DNA of 64,000 bases, taken from assembly GCA_965233675.1 (NCBI GenBank), contig OZ247498.1:4588001-4652000 (forward strand). Direction: 5' to 3'. The stretch is from SZUA-309 sp965233675. GTDB lineage: Bacteria > Pseudomonadota > Gammaproteobacteria > Pseudomonadales > Azotimanducaceae. The position numbers were made by a program, and so were the translations under genes. The notes beneath the pieces are model-generated. The model was not told where the DNA came from, did no database searches, and worked only from the letters and a program-made list of their open reading frames with translations. Positions 15,804 to 23,822 of the stretch are shown here, piece after piece (the first letter of the stretch is position 1; the number at the start of each line of letters is the position of its first letter).

Positions 15804-16445
15804 TCACGGCGCCCTGTCGTCGGCCCCGGTCGATTGCCCGAAATCCGGCCCTTGCTCGAGATAGTTCAGCTCTGACGCGGTGGATGTCCGGCCGAGCACG
15901 CTGTTGCGGTGTGGGAAGCGGCCGAAGCGGGCGATGATGTCCCGATGCTGATGGGCGAACTGGAGATAGTTACCCGTGTGGTGCCGGAAGCCGTTCGGGG
16001 TTTCATCCCGGAGCTGAGTGAACAGGCCCACGCACGTGTGCTGGTCGATCAGTGACTCGGAGTGTTCGAACGGCAGGTAGAAAAAGCACCGTTCATCGAA
16101 TCCGAGCGTACGGTCGAATCCGGATTCGATGCCGAGTCTGGCGGCGTTCAGAGCAGGCCCGTCCGTGGCGAATGCCATGGGCGTGCTGCGATGTATATTG
16201 CGGGGGATCTGGTCGGTGAGAAGGATGAAGGCGAGGCAGCTTCGGGCGTCCGTCAGCCAGTCGTTCAGATCGCCGTCCGCGGCCTGTGCGGCGAGGCTCG
16301 AAAAATTCTTTCGGCAGTCGTCGTCAAAACCCGGCCCTCCGGAGAACCATCTCTGGCGATGGTCGGAATCTGAGAATCCGTCCGTCTGCGGGCCGAACCA
16401 GAAGTCCAGCAGGGCTTGTGCCTCGTGCGCAACATGCGTGTCCAC
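15804..16445 (-). CDS. DUF924 family protein
   Basis: 213 residues. The N-terminal ALLDFWFG motif, RSCLAFILLTDQIPRNIHRSTPMAF, and the C-terminal RFGRFPHRNSVLGR are diagnostic of the DUF924 family. It is an all-helical, TPR-like fold found in many bacteria; the function is unknown. It lies downstream of the metallo-beta-lactamase-fold gene on the same strand, with 3 bases between them, so the two are probably co-transcribed. Confidence 0.88.
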   Translation of the reverse strand: MDTHVAHEAQALLDFWFGPQTDGFSDSDHRQRWFSGGPGFDDDCRKNFSSLAAQAADGDLNDWLTDARSCLAFILLTDQIPRNIHRSTPMAFATDGPALNAARLGIESGFDRTLGFDERCFFYLPFEHSESLIDQHTCVGLFTQLRDETPNGFRHHTGNYLQFAHQHRDIIARFGRFPHRNSVLGRTSTASELNYLEQGPDFGQSTGADDRAP

Positions 16446-16448
16446 CGC

Positions 16449-17375
16449 CTACAGCCCCCAGCACTCCAGGTCGTTGGCGAACAGCAGCGGGTCCGTGTAG
16501 TGCGCTTCGATGACCGCCCGGCTCTGGCTCTCGACTCCGCGGGTGCGGTTGGTCCGGTGGCCGAGGATGAGCATCCGCACACCGGCCTGACTGGCCACCT
16601 TGCCGATCTGGCTGGGGGTGGCGAACAGCTCGCTGGCGCTGCCGCGAGCGTTCTCCGGGATCGCATGGCTGACCACCAGCGCATCCGCCCCCTCAGCGAA
16701 TTCGGCAATCACGTTCTTGGCATTGCTGAAATCACCGGCAAAGACGATCAGCTGATCACCGATCTCCACCCGCCAGGCGATCGCCGGCACCGTGCCGTGC
16801 TGCACGGGCATTGCGGAGAGCCGGAAGTGCTCGTTGCCGAACCGGGCCCAGCGGCGCCGGCCGGTGGCAGGCACGTTGCGTGGGGTGAGCTTATAGCCGC
16901 CTCGAGACTTATAGGTGAGAAAATCCGCGAGGTACGGATAAGCGCCAAGCGGACCGATCAGGCGGGAGACGAAGGTTTCCGTATCCGGGAATTCGTCGCT
17001 GCCGGAAGGGCCGAAAACCGGCAGTGGCCGCTCCCGGCCGAGATTCAATGAGCCCTCCACGAATGCCGGCAGGTCGGTGGTGTGGGCGGCATGCAGATGG
17101 GTGAGGGCAATGGCGTCCAGGTCGTTGAAGTCCGCACCCGCTTCATCGTAGCGGGCGGCAGAGCCGGACGCCGTGTCTACCAGGAGCCGGGCCTGATTGT
17201 CGATCCAGACCAGGTAACTCGGTCCGGCCTGACTGTCGTCCAGCTCATGGCCGCCGGCACCGAGAATCTGAATCCAGACGCCGGTATCGCCGCAGAATGG
17301 CGCATCCTGGGCCACCGCAACGCCACTGGCGCCGAGGATGGCCAGGCACAACAGAGCCTTTCTAAGCCTTCTCAT
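16449..17375 (-). CDS. Exported metallo-beta-lactamase-fold protein lacking the motif Asp
   Basis: 308 residues. I start at the ATG at 17375 because GGGAGGG sits 9 bases upstream; ATG 17384 would touch it. A signal peptide (ALLCLAILGASGVAVAQ) predicts the periplasm. The fold is clear: LLVDTASG, THLHAAH (H93, H95, H98), MPVQHG, VFAGDFS and LILGHR supply the usual ligands. The metal-2 Asp of HxHxDH is Ala97. Relatives include ribonuclease Z- and arylsulfatase-type hydrolases. One metal site may be altered, or activity lost. An inverted repeat lies 26 bases upstream. Confidence 0.82.
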   Translation of the reverse strand: MRRLRKALLCLAILGASGVAVAQDAPFCGDTGVWIQILGAGGHELDDSQAGPSYLVWIDNQARLLVDTASGSAARYDEAGADFNDLDAIALTHLHAAHTTDLPAFVEGSLNLGRERPLPVFGPSGSDEFPDTETFVSRLIGPLGAYPYLADFLTYKSRGGYKLTPRNVPATGRRRWARFGNEHFRLSAMPVQHGTVPAIAWRVEIGDQLIVFAGDFSNAKNVIAEFAEGADALVVSHAIPENARGSASELFATPSQIGKVASQAGVRMLILGHRTNRTRGVESQSRAVIEAHYTDPLLFANDLECWGL

Positions 17376-17400
17376 TGAATACATCCCTCCCAAGATGTGT

Positions 17401-17418
17401 CCGGGTCTCCGGACCCGG
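17401..17418. promoter_or_regulatory. Inverted repeat upstream of the MBL-fold gene
   Basis: CCGGGTC (17401-17407) and GACCCGG (17412-17418) form a perfect 7-bp stem with a 4-base loop, between the nadE stop and the MBL-fold start. On the minus strand it is preceded by TTGACC and followed by CACATC, so the dyad could lie within a promoter spacer and act as an operator. No T-run follows on the minus strand, which argues against a terminator for nadE. Confidence 0.4.
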
Positions 17419-17440
17419 TCAAGAATTTCGTTTTTCTGCC

Positions 17441-19360
17441 TCAAGTGTCCATCAAGGCGTCCACGGTTGCCAGAAGCGCCCGCGCCCCGGCTTCATCCGG
17501 CATACGCCAGTCACCCCTGGGTGACAGGCTGACGGTGCCCACCTTGGGCCCCGGTGGCAAGGTCGTGCGCTTGAACTGCTGGCTGAAGAAGCGGCTGACG
17601 AAGACACGCAACCAGCGCTGAATCTCCCCGGGCTCGTACTGACCGGCGAAGGCCACACAGGCGAGAGCGAAGATCTTCCGGATGCCGGCGCCATGGCGCA
17701 TGAAGTGAAAGAGAAAGAAATCGTGCAGTTCGTAGGGGCCGATGATGGATTCGGTTTCCTGGCTGATGGCACCGTCCTTCGGCGCGATCAGTTCCGGCGA
17801 GATCGGCGTCTCCAGCACTTCCTCGAGTACCGGTCGCAAAGATTCCCCGGCGCGGTGGGTGCCGTACCAGCGGACCAGGTAGGCCATCATCGTCTTCGGC
17901 ACGCTGGCGTTCACGTTGTAACTCGCCATGTGGTCGGCGTTGTAGGTGCACCAGCCGAGCGCGAGCTCGGAAAGATCTCCGGTGCCGACCACGATGCCGC
18001 CGACTTTGTTCGCGTAGTTGAACAGTATCTGGGTTCGCTCCCGGGCCTGGGCGTTCTCGAAAACCACATCTGTATCCACGTCATGGTCGAGATCGCGCAG
18101 GTGCTGGCTGACCGCATCGGTGATGGAAATCTCCTTCAACACAACGCCGGCAGCCCTGGCCAGCCTGTGCGCCGAGGTCAGCGTCCGCTCGGAAGTACCC
18201 GGGCCCGGTAGCGTCAGCGGCATGAGGCGATCGAGGGGCAGATCCCGCCGCGCCAGCGCATCCAGGCAGACCAGAAACGCCAGGGTGGAGTCGAGGCCGC
18301 CGGAGAGCCCGATCACCAGCGGTCCATCACCGGCGGCCAGCATTCGGCGGGCAAGACCGGTCGCCTGGATGGAGAGGATGTCCTGGGCCCGAGCGTCGAA
18401 CAGATCCTCATCCTCGGGAACGAATGGATGGGGATCAATGCGGCGGTGCAGACTGTCTAACGCTGCCTGGGATTGATCGCCGACCGGCCGCAGGGTGTAT
18501 CCCCCCGGTCGTGCCGCGCCCCGGAACGTGCTGTTCCGGCTCCGATCGTGGTGCAGTCGCTCGATGTCGAACTCCATGATCAGCTGGCTGCCGGCCAGTT
18601 CGAAGCGATCGCTTTCGGCCAGAAGCACGCCGTTTTCCGCCGCCAGCAGATGGCCACCGAAGAGTATGTCTTTACTGGATTCGGTGGGCCCCGCGCTCGC
18701 ATACAGATATCCGCAGATACCCCGGGCGCTGGCGTTCGCCACCAGTGAACGCCGGTAGTCGGCTTTCGCCACCAGCTCATTGCTGGCGGAGAGATTGAGC
18801 ATCACGTCGGCGCCGGCCAGACAATGGCGTATGCCCGGTGGCTCCGGTGCCCAGAGGTCTTCGCAGATTTCGATCCCGAACGTGAAGGCTCCGGTCCGAA
18901 ACAGTTGCCTTGCATCGATCAGTGGTTCGTCGCCGCCGCCTGTGTGAATGCCCTCGCCGCTGGCAAACCAGCGCTGGTCGTAGAACTCGCCGTAGTTCGG
19001 ATGAGCGATCTTGGGTACCAGACCCACGAGTCGTGAGTCTTTGAGGACGGCGGCGCAGTTGAGCAGGCGGCCGTCGTCGAGTTGCCAGGGGACGCCCACC
19101 ACCGCGGTCAATTTTTTGCAGGCACCGGCGATGTGGATCAGCGCTTCACGGCTGGCGGCCAGGAGGTCGCGGTTGAAAAACAGATCCTCGCAGCTGTAGC
19201 CGGTGACAGAGAGTTCCGGGAACAGCACCAGACTCACAGCCTCGGCCTCGAGCGCCTGAATATGCTCCACATGGGTGCGGGCGTTTGCGGCCGGGTCTGC
19301 AAGACTGACGACCGGCGCTACCGCAGCGGTTCGAATGAAACCTGATTCCGTGTAATCCAT
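17441..19360 (-). CDS. nadE: Glutamine-dependent NAD+ synthetase
   Basis: 639 residues from the ATG at 19360 (a longer frame lacks family similarity). It is the long, two-domain form that takes NH3 from glutamine and amidates deamido-NAD+ with ATP. The N-terminal nitrilase-type glutaminase has its triad: Glu49 in LFPELSVTG, Lys in LVPKIAHPNYGEFYDQRWF, and Cys in GIEICEDLWAP. The C-terminal synthetase has the PP-loop SGGLDSTLAFLV and downstream TGDLSELALGWCTY. Final step of NAD biosynthesis, cytoplasmic. Single gene, divergent from the acyl-CoA dehydrogenase pair. Confidence 0.94.
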   Translation of the reverse strand: MDYTESGFIRTAAVAPVVSLADPAANARTHVEHIQALEAEAVSLVLFPELSVTGYSCEDLFFNRDLLAASREALIHIAGACKKLTAVVGVPWQLDDGRLLNCAAVLKDSRLVGLVPKIAHPNYGEFYDQRWFASGEGIHTGGGDEPLIDARQLFRTGAFTFGIEICEDLWAPEPPGIRHCLAGADVMLNLSASNELVAKADYRRSLVANASARGICGYLYASAGPTESSKDILFGGHLLAAENGVLLAESDRFELAGSQLIMEFDIERLHHDRSRNSTFRGAARPGGYTLRPVGDQSQAALDSLHRRIDPHPFVPEDEDLFDARAQDILSIQATGLARRMLAAGDGPLVIGLSGGLDSTLAFLVCLDALARRDLPLDRLMPLTLPGPGTSERTLTSAHRLARAAGVVLKEISITDAVSQHLRDLDHDVDTDVVFENAQARERTQILFNYANKVGGIVVGTGDLSELALGWCTYNADHMASYNVNASVPKTMMAYLVRWYGTHRAGESLRPVLEEVLETPISPELIAPKDGAISQETESIIGPYELHDFFLFHFMRHGAGIRKIFALACVAFAGQYEPGEIQRWLRVFVSRFFSQQFKRTTLPPGPKVGTVSLSPRGDWRMPDEAGARALLATVDALMDT

Positions 19361-19547
19361 GGCCCATTTTAGGCTGGCCGGGGCGAAGAAACCGCAACGA
19401 ATTACCCACTCCGGCAAAGTCCTCAGGGCCTCGCCTTTTGCGTCGTCAGCGGACAGAATGATCGGTTCGGACTGTGGATTCGAGCGTCCCGGGGCGTTCG
19501 GGTTGGATCATGTTTGGGATCTGTTTGGAAACCGATGGGGGAAACTG

Positions 19548-20660
19548 ATGAACTTCGAATTCTCGGAAGAACAGAACCTGCTCCGCGAGCAGGCACAGGG
19601 GTTTCTGGCGGACAACAGCCCACCGGCCGTTGCCCGCAGGGTGCTGGAGAGCGATGCGGACTACGACGACGCGCTCTGGCAGAAAATCGTGGAAATGGGC
19701 TGGACGGCTACAGTGATACCGGAGGAATACGGTGGGCTGGGCCTTTCCTATCTGGAACTCTGCGTTATCGCCGAAGAGATCGGCAGGGCGGTGGCGCCGG
19801 TGCCGTTTTCCTCCAGCGTTTACCTGGCCACGGAAGCCATTCTGATGGCGGGCAGCGAAGCCCAGAAGGAAGAATGGCTGCCGAAGCTGGCCGCGGGTGA
19901 GGCCATCGGCACGCTCGCCATGGCGGAAGGGGCCGGACGCCCGACCGCAAAGCGCATCAAATGCGAAGTGCAGGACGGCAAACTCACCGGTACGAAAATC
20001 CCGGTTCCCGATGCCGGCATTGCCAACGTGGCCGTGGTGCTGGCAAAGAGCGGAAAACGCGCCTCTCTTTACCTGGTGGACATGGATCAGGGCAATAAGA
20101 CCGCGGTGAAGCCGGTGGAAACTCTGGATCCGACCCGGGGCCACGGCCAGATCAAGTTCAGGAATGCCAGGGTCGAGTTGCTCGGTAAAGCCGGCAAGGG
20201 CATGGACCTGCTCGACGCGCTGCTCGATCGAGCAGCCGTGCTCTTTGCCTGGGAACAGGTGGGTGGCGCACAGGCGGCTCTGGAGCAGGCGAAGGAATAT
20301 GCCATGGGCCGCTATGCCTTTGGCCGCCCCATCGCATCCTACCAGGCGATCAAACACAAGCTGGCCAATATGTATGTGAAGAACACGCTGGCGCGGTCCA
20401 ATTGCTACTACGGTGCCTGGGCATTGAACGAAGATGCGGATGAACTGCCTCTGGCCGCGGCGACCGCACGGGTATCCGCCATCCAGGCCTATTACTTTGC
20501 TGCGAAAGAGAACATCCAGACCCATGGCGGCATGGGTTACACCTGGGAGTTCGACTGTCAGTTTTACTATCGGCGTTCAAAACTGCTGTCCGTTGCCATC
20601 GGCAGCGAATCGCTGTGGCAGGACCGGCTCATCGACGCCTACGAAGAACACGCGGCCTGA
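19548..20660 (+). CDS. Acyl-CoA dehydrogenase, subunit 1 of an adjacent pair
   Basis: 370 residues from the ATG at 19548 (GGGGG about 8 bases upstream); the longer frame to 19359 is not family-like. It starts with NFEFSEEQNLLREQ; the C-terminal FAD-binding helices include YAFGRPIASYQAIKHKLANMY and IQTHGGMGYTWEFD. The N-terminal half is divergent (no clear TEPxAGSD loop; MAEGAGRPTAKR instead). The usual YEGT catalytic Glu is missing. A diverged subunit beside a canonical-length partner resembles the heteromeric ACADs of steroid side-chain oxidation, but the substrate is not proven. The partner gene follows after 12 bases. Confidence 0.85.
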   Translation: MNFEFSEEQNLLREQAQGFLADNSPPAVARRVLESDADYDDALWQKIVEMGWTATVIPEEYGGLGLSYLELCVIAEEIGRAVAPVPFSSSVYLATEAILMAGSEAQKEEWLPKLAAGEAIGTLAMAEGAGRPTAKRIKCEVQDGKLTGTKIPVPDAGIANVAVVLAKSGKRASLYLVDMDQGNKTAVKPVETLDPTRGHGQIKFRNARVELLGKAGKGMDLLDALLDRAAVLFAWEQVGGAQAALEQAKEYAMGRYAFGRPIASYQAIKHKLANMYVKNTLARSNCYYGAWALNEDADELPLAAATARVSAIQAYYFAAKENIQTHGGMGYTWEFDCQFYYRRSKLLSVAIGSESLWQDRLIDAYEEHAA

Positions 20661-20672
20661 GGGAGAAGCACA

Positions 20673-21881
20673 ATGGATTTCAAAGACACAGCAGAAGAAG
20701 CAGCGTTTCGCAAAGAAGCGCGAGCCTGGTTGAAAGCCAACCGGTTGAAGAAGAAAGAAATGGCCGAACTCGGCGGTATCGAGGCCGCCAAGCTCTGGCA
20801 GAAGCGCAAGTACGACGCAGGCTGGGCCTGCATCACCTGGCCCAGAGAGTATGGCGGCAGGGGCGCTTCACCCATCGAGAACGTGATCTGGAATCAGGAA
20901 GAGTCCAAGTACGACCTGCCCCAGGGCATCTTCAGCATCGGTCAGGGCATGGCCGCACCAACCCTGATGGCATGGGCGAACGACGAGGACAAAGCCCGGT
21001 TCCTGCCCAAGCTCGCCAGCGGTGAGGAAATCTGGTGTCAGCTCTTCTCCGAACCGGCAGGCGGCTCGGATCTGGCAGCCCTCAGGACCAAGGCGGTGAA
21101 AGACGGCGATGAGTGGGTGATCAACGGCCAGAAGATCTGGACGTCCGGCGCGCACTACTCGGACTACGGCATCCTGGTGCTGCGAACCGATCCGGAAGTG
21201 CCCAAGCACAAGGGCCTCACCTACTTCTGGATCGACATGAAATCGCCCGGGATCGAAATCAAACCCATCCGGCAGATTTCCGGCGATGCGAACTTCAATG
21301 AGGTGTACTTCACGGACGTGCGCGTCTCTGACAGTCAGCGATTGGGTGCGGAAGGCCAGGGTTGGCAGGTGGCGCTGACCACGTTGATGAATGAGCGGGC
21401 CTCGATCGGTGCCGGCGGTGGCGGAGCCGATGTGGCGAGTGTGTACAAGCTGGCCAGGGAACTGGAAATCGATGGCAAGCCGGCCATCAAGGATCCCTCG
21501 GTGCGTGCCAGGCTGGCGGACTGGTACTGCCAGGAATCCGGCCTCAAGTACACGGCCTGGCGGACGTTGTCTGCTTTGTCACGGGGAGAGACCCCTGGAC
21601 CGGAGAACTCCATCGGTAAACTGGTGGGTGCGCCCAAAGCTCAGGATCTGGCGAGCTTTGCCATCGACCTGCAGGAAATGGCCGGCGCCATTCGCGATCC
21701 GAAGCTGTCCGAGGCAGCCGCTCTTTATCAGGAAACCTATATGGCCATCCCGGGTCTGCGCATAGCTGGCGGCACGGACGAGATCATGGCCAACATCATT
21801 GCCGAGCGGGTGCTCGGTCTGCCCCAGGACGTGCGGGTGGACAAAGGCATTCCGTTCAGCGAGGTGCCGACGGGGTCCTGA
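20673..21881 (+). CDS. Acyl-CoA dehydrogenase, subunit 2 of an adjacent pair
   Basis: 402 residues. The FAD/substrate segments are well conserved: LFSEPAGGSDLAALRTKA, WVINGQKIWTSGAHYSDYGI, and a C-terminal IPGLRIAGGTDEIMANIIAERVLGLPQD. At the position where MCAD-type enzymes carry the catalytic Glu (YEGT), it reads AGGT, so a different base must serve if it is active. It follows subunit 1 at 12 bases, implying co-expression and probably an alpha2beta2 complex. Likely reaction: FAD-dependent alpha,beta-dehydrogenation of an acyl-CoA in the cytoplasm, with electrons to ETF. Confidence 0.87.
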   Translation: MDFKDTAEEAAFRKEARAWLKANRLKKKEMAELGGIEAAKLWQKRKYDAGWACITWPREYGGRGASPIENVIWNQEESKYDLPQGIFSIGQGMAAPTLMAWANDEDKARFLPKLASGEEIWCQLFSEPAGGSDLAALRTKAVKDGDEWVINGQKIWTSGAHYSDYGILVLRTDPEVPKHKGLTYFWIDMKSPGIEIKPIRQISGDANFNEVYFTDVRVSDSQRLGAEGQGWQVALTTLMNERASIGAGGGGADVASVYKLARELEIDGKPAIKDPSVRARLADWYCQESGLKYTAWRTLSALSRGETPGPENSIGKLVGAPKAQDLASFAIDLQEMAGAIRDPKLSEAAALYQETYMAIPGLRIAGGTDEIMANIIAERVLGLPQDVRVDKGIPFSEVPTGS

Positions 21882-21906
21882 TCCGGCCGCTGAAAATCGG
21901 CTGAGA

Positions 21907-22764
21907 TCAACCGGGCGCAGTGGCGCCGACCTCCGCGAGGAAGGCGTCCACCTTCTGCTCGATGGCCGCCCAGGTGGCATCGACGGTTGCCATTGCGGCA
22001 TCTGTCTCGGCATCTGACTCAGGCAGGTGCCAGTGCTGCCGTTGCGCCTGACCCGGGAACACCGGGAAGGTTTCTGCGGCAGTGTTGTCGCAGAGGGTGA
22101 TCACCCAGTCCAGAGATGGGGCATCTGCGCTGGTGAACGCATCCCAGGACCTGCTCTTCGGTCGGTCGAGCCTGTGCCGGTAGGGCGAGAGCAGTGCCAG
22201 TACGCGGGGATCCACCTTGCCCGTTGGCAGGCTGCCGGCGCTGTGCCCACGCATGCGTACGCCGTCCACTTCCGCCTGCTTCAGGTTGAGCAGGGCTTCC
22301 GCCAGGATACTTCGCATGTCGTTGCCCGCACACAGAAACAGCACCCGGATGGCTGGTTTTGGACCCCAGGCGATGACCCTGCCCGGCTCGGTTCCGTAGC
22401 GTGGCAGATCGTCGTAGATTTCGAAATCCACTTCGTGCTCGTTGAACAATACGTGCCGGGTGGGCTGATAGCTTTCCGGGCGCTCGAAGTTGGTTCGAAA
22501 CAGGTGCAGCTCGCCGGGAAAGAAGTCGGCGGCGTAATACAGCGGGGTGCTGCAGTGTTCGCAGAAGGCCCGGCGGACGGCCGGACTGGAGGCGAACACC
22601 GGCGGCGTTCGTTCGAAGCGGACGGCGGTGTCGGCAAACCCCACATAGCCTGTTGCCGGCGAACCGGTAACCCGGCGGCAGGATTCACAGTGGCAGTAAG
22701 CGACCCAGAGCGGGTCCCCTGACGCCTCGAAACGGTAGTGACCGCAAAGACATCTGCCGATCAT
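21907..22764 (-). CDS. Fusion of a GFA-type zinc domain with an ArsC/LMW-phosphatase-like domain
   Basis: 285 residues in two domains. Residues 1-125 are a GFA (CENP-V) fold: CLCGHYRF (C5, C7), CHCESCRR (C24, C26, C29) and FCEHCSTPL (C68, C71). Residues about 138-280 are a low-molecular-weight phosphatase/arsenate-reductase fold: VLFLCAGNDMRS is the C-x5-R loop (C145, R151), and VITLCDN and FPVFPG match arsenate reductase (C225). The second relay cysteine (E-x-C-P in ArsC) is Phe233. So phosphatase-like chemistry or substrate binding is possible but the ArsC thiol relay looks broken. Last gene of the minus-strand run from 25863. Confidence 0.8.
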   Translation of the reverse strand: MIGRCLCGHYRFEASGDPLWVAYCHCESCRRVTGSPATGYVGFADTAVRFERTPPVFASSPAVRRAFCEHCSTPLYYAADFFPGELHLFRTNFERPESYQPTRHVLFNEHEVDFEIYDDLPRYGTEPGRVIAWGPKPAIRVLFLCAGNDMRSILAEALLNLKQAEVDGVRMRGHSAGSLPTGKVDPRVLALLSPYRHRLDRPKSRSWDAFTSADAPSLDWVITLCDNTAAETFPVFPGQAQRQHWHLPESDAETDAAMATVDATWAAIEQKVDAFLAEVGATAPG

Positions 22765-22780
22765 GTGGTTCCCCGGCTTG

Positions 22781-23074
22781 TTAGTGAGGGCGCGGCGGTC
22801 GACCGCTCATTTCCGCTTCCAGCTCCTCGGCCTTTTCGATAATGCGATTGACCAGGGCGTCGGCATCGTTAGAGAACTTGAAGCCGTAGGCGGTACTGGT
22901 GGAGAGCGCAAGGATAGGGCGGGCCAGATCGGTGTCCGTACGGGCGAGATCGATGGACCGGCGTATCCGGTCAAAATGCGCCCGCTGGGTCATGGAGCCC
23001 TCACCGTCGAGTTGGACGATCAGCGCTTCCAGCAGTGGCCCCAATTCGTTCCTGGCTGCCGTGGTCTTGCCCAT
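22781..23074 (-). CDS. Hypothetical protein
   Basis: 97 residues, helical and charged, with no signal or membrane segment. Residues such as GKTTAARNELGPLLEALIVQL look superficially like a P-loop but lack the upstream beta strand and glycine, so I do not call it an NTPase. It sits 16 bases upstream of the GFA/ArsC-like gene on the same strand. Function unknown. Confidence 0.5.
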   Translation of the reverse strand: MGKTTAARNELGPLLEALIVQLDGEGSMTQRAHFDRIRRSIDLARTDTDLARPILALSTSTAYGFKFSNDADALVNRIIEKAEELEAEMSGRPPRPH

Positions 23075-23160
23075 GGGTCTATTCTGACCGAGCGGACGTC
23101 AAAAAACCAAGATCGGCCGTTTGCCCCGATAGTCAACGGATACCCGTCGACGAAGGGGCG

Positions 23161-23478
23161 CTAGTCGGCCAGTTCCACCTTGTCGTAGATGGCCGTGATC
23201 TGGTTGAAATTCAGGATCAGCGTGTGTGACAGGCGGCGTTCCTGATCATGCAGGTGGTATTTGAAGCGCTGCTGCGTGCCGCCCTGCAGGAAAGCGTCGA
23301 ATTCCTTGGTCAGTTCCCGCACGTCACTGACGATCTCCTTGCTCCAGGTTGCCTTGAACGGTCCCAGAATTGCGCCGCCCTGAAGGCAGACGGTGATCTC
23401 GTGATTGGTAAGACCTTCCATTTCCCCGACCTCCCGAATCATGGTTAACAGATTCCGGACAGGATACTCCGGTTTCAC
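23161..23478 (-). CDS. Hypothetical protein
   Basis: 105 residues from a GTG at 23478; an ATG at 23442 would give 93. Neither start has a good ribosome-binding site. The sequence is soluble and mixed alpha/beta (ITVCLQGGAILGPFKATWSKEIVSDVREL, then HLHDQERRLSHTLILNFNQI). No known motif. Located between the cupin gene and the 97-residue gene in the minus-strand run. Confidence 0.5.
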   Translation of the reverse strand: MKPEYPVRNLLTMIREVGEMEGLTNHEITVCLQGGAILGPFKATWSKEIVSDVRELTKEFDAFLQGGTQQRFKYHLHDQERRLSHTLILNFNQITAIYDKVELAD

Positions 23479-23499
23479 CCGTTGTGTTGTTCTGTCCGG

Positions 23500-23811
23500 T
23501 CAGGCTTTCCCGGACTGACCGAAGAAGATGGAGATGCCGGACTCTGAAGACAGCTCGGCCGAATCATCGACTGACAGGGCAACGAAGTCTCCGGTCTCGA
23601 TTGAGACGGTTTCCGCGGCCGAGTGCAGCACGCCGCTTCCCTCCAGCACGTATAGAAACCGCTCCGAACCTGGCGCGCACTGCAGGTGCTCGCCGGCCGT
23701 GAGGTGTCGGCGTTCGAGCTGCAATCGGGCAAGACCGGTCCGTGCAGACAGATCCAGGCTGGCGGATCTGTCGGACCCGCCGGGCACAAGATGATCTTTG
23801 GCGTTGCTCAT
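23500..23811 (-). CDS. Small cupin-like protein
   Basis: 103 residues with a good GGGAGG ribosome-binding site. The pattern LQLERRHLTAGEHLQCAPGSERFLYVLEGSG, then ETVSIETGDFVALS, fits the two cupin motifs of the double-stranded beta-helix fold. The usual His/Glu metal ligands are poorly kept (no HxH), so it may not bind metal. Single-domain cupins often bind small metabolites or modify sugars. It starts 11 bases after the SDR stop at 23823, in the same transcription unit. Confidence 0.65.
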   Translation of the reverse strand: MSNAKDHLVPGGSDRSASLDLSARTGLARLQLERRHLTAGEHLQCAPGSERFLYVLEGSGVLHSAAETVSIETGDFVALSVDDSAELSSESGISIFFGQSGKA

Positions 23812-23822
23812 GGGGCCTCCCC

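Noticed and set aside
22781..23074. GKTTAA at the N-terminus read as a Walker A motif
   Set aside because: The preceding beta strand and the GxxxxGK spacing are missing, because the motif begins at residue 2.
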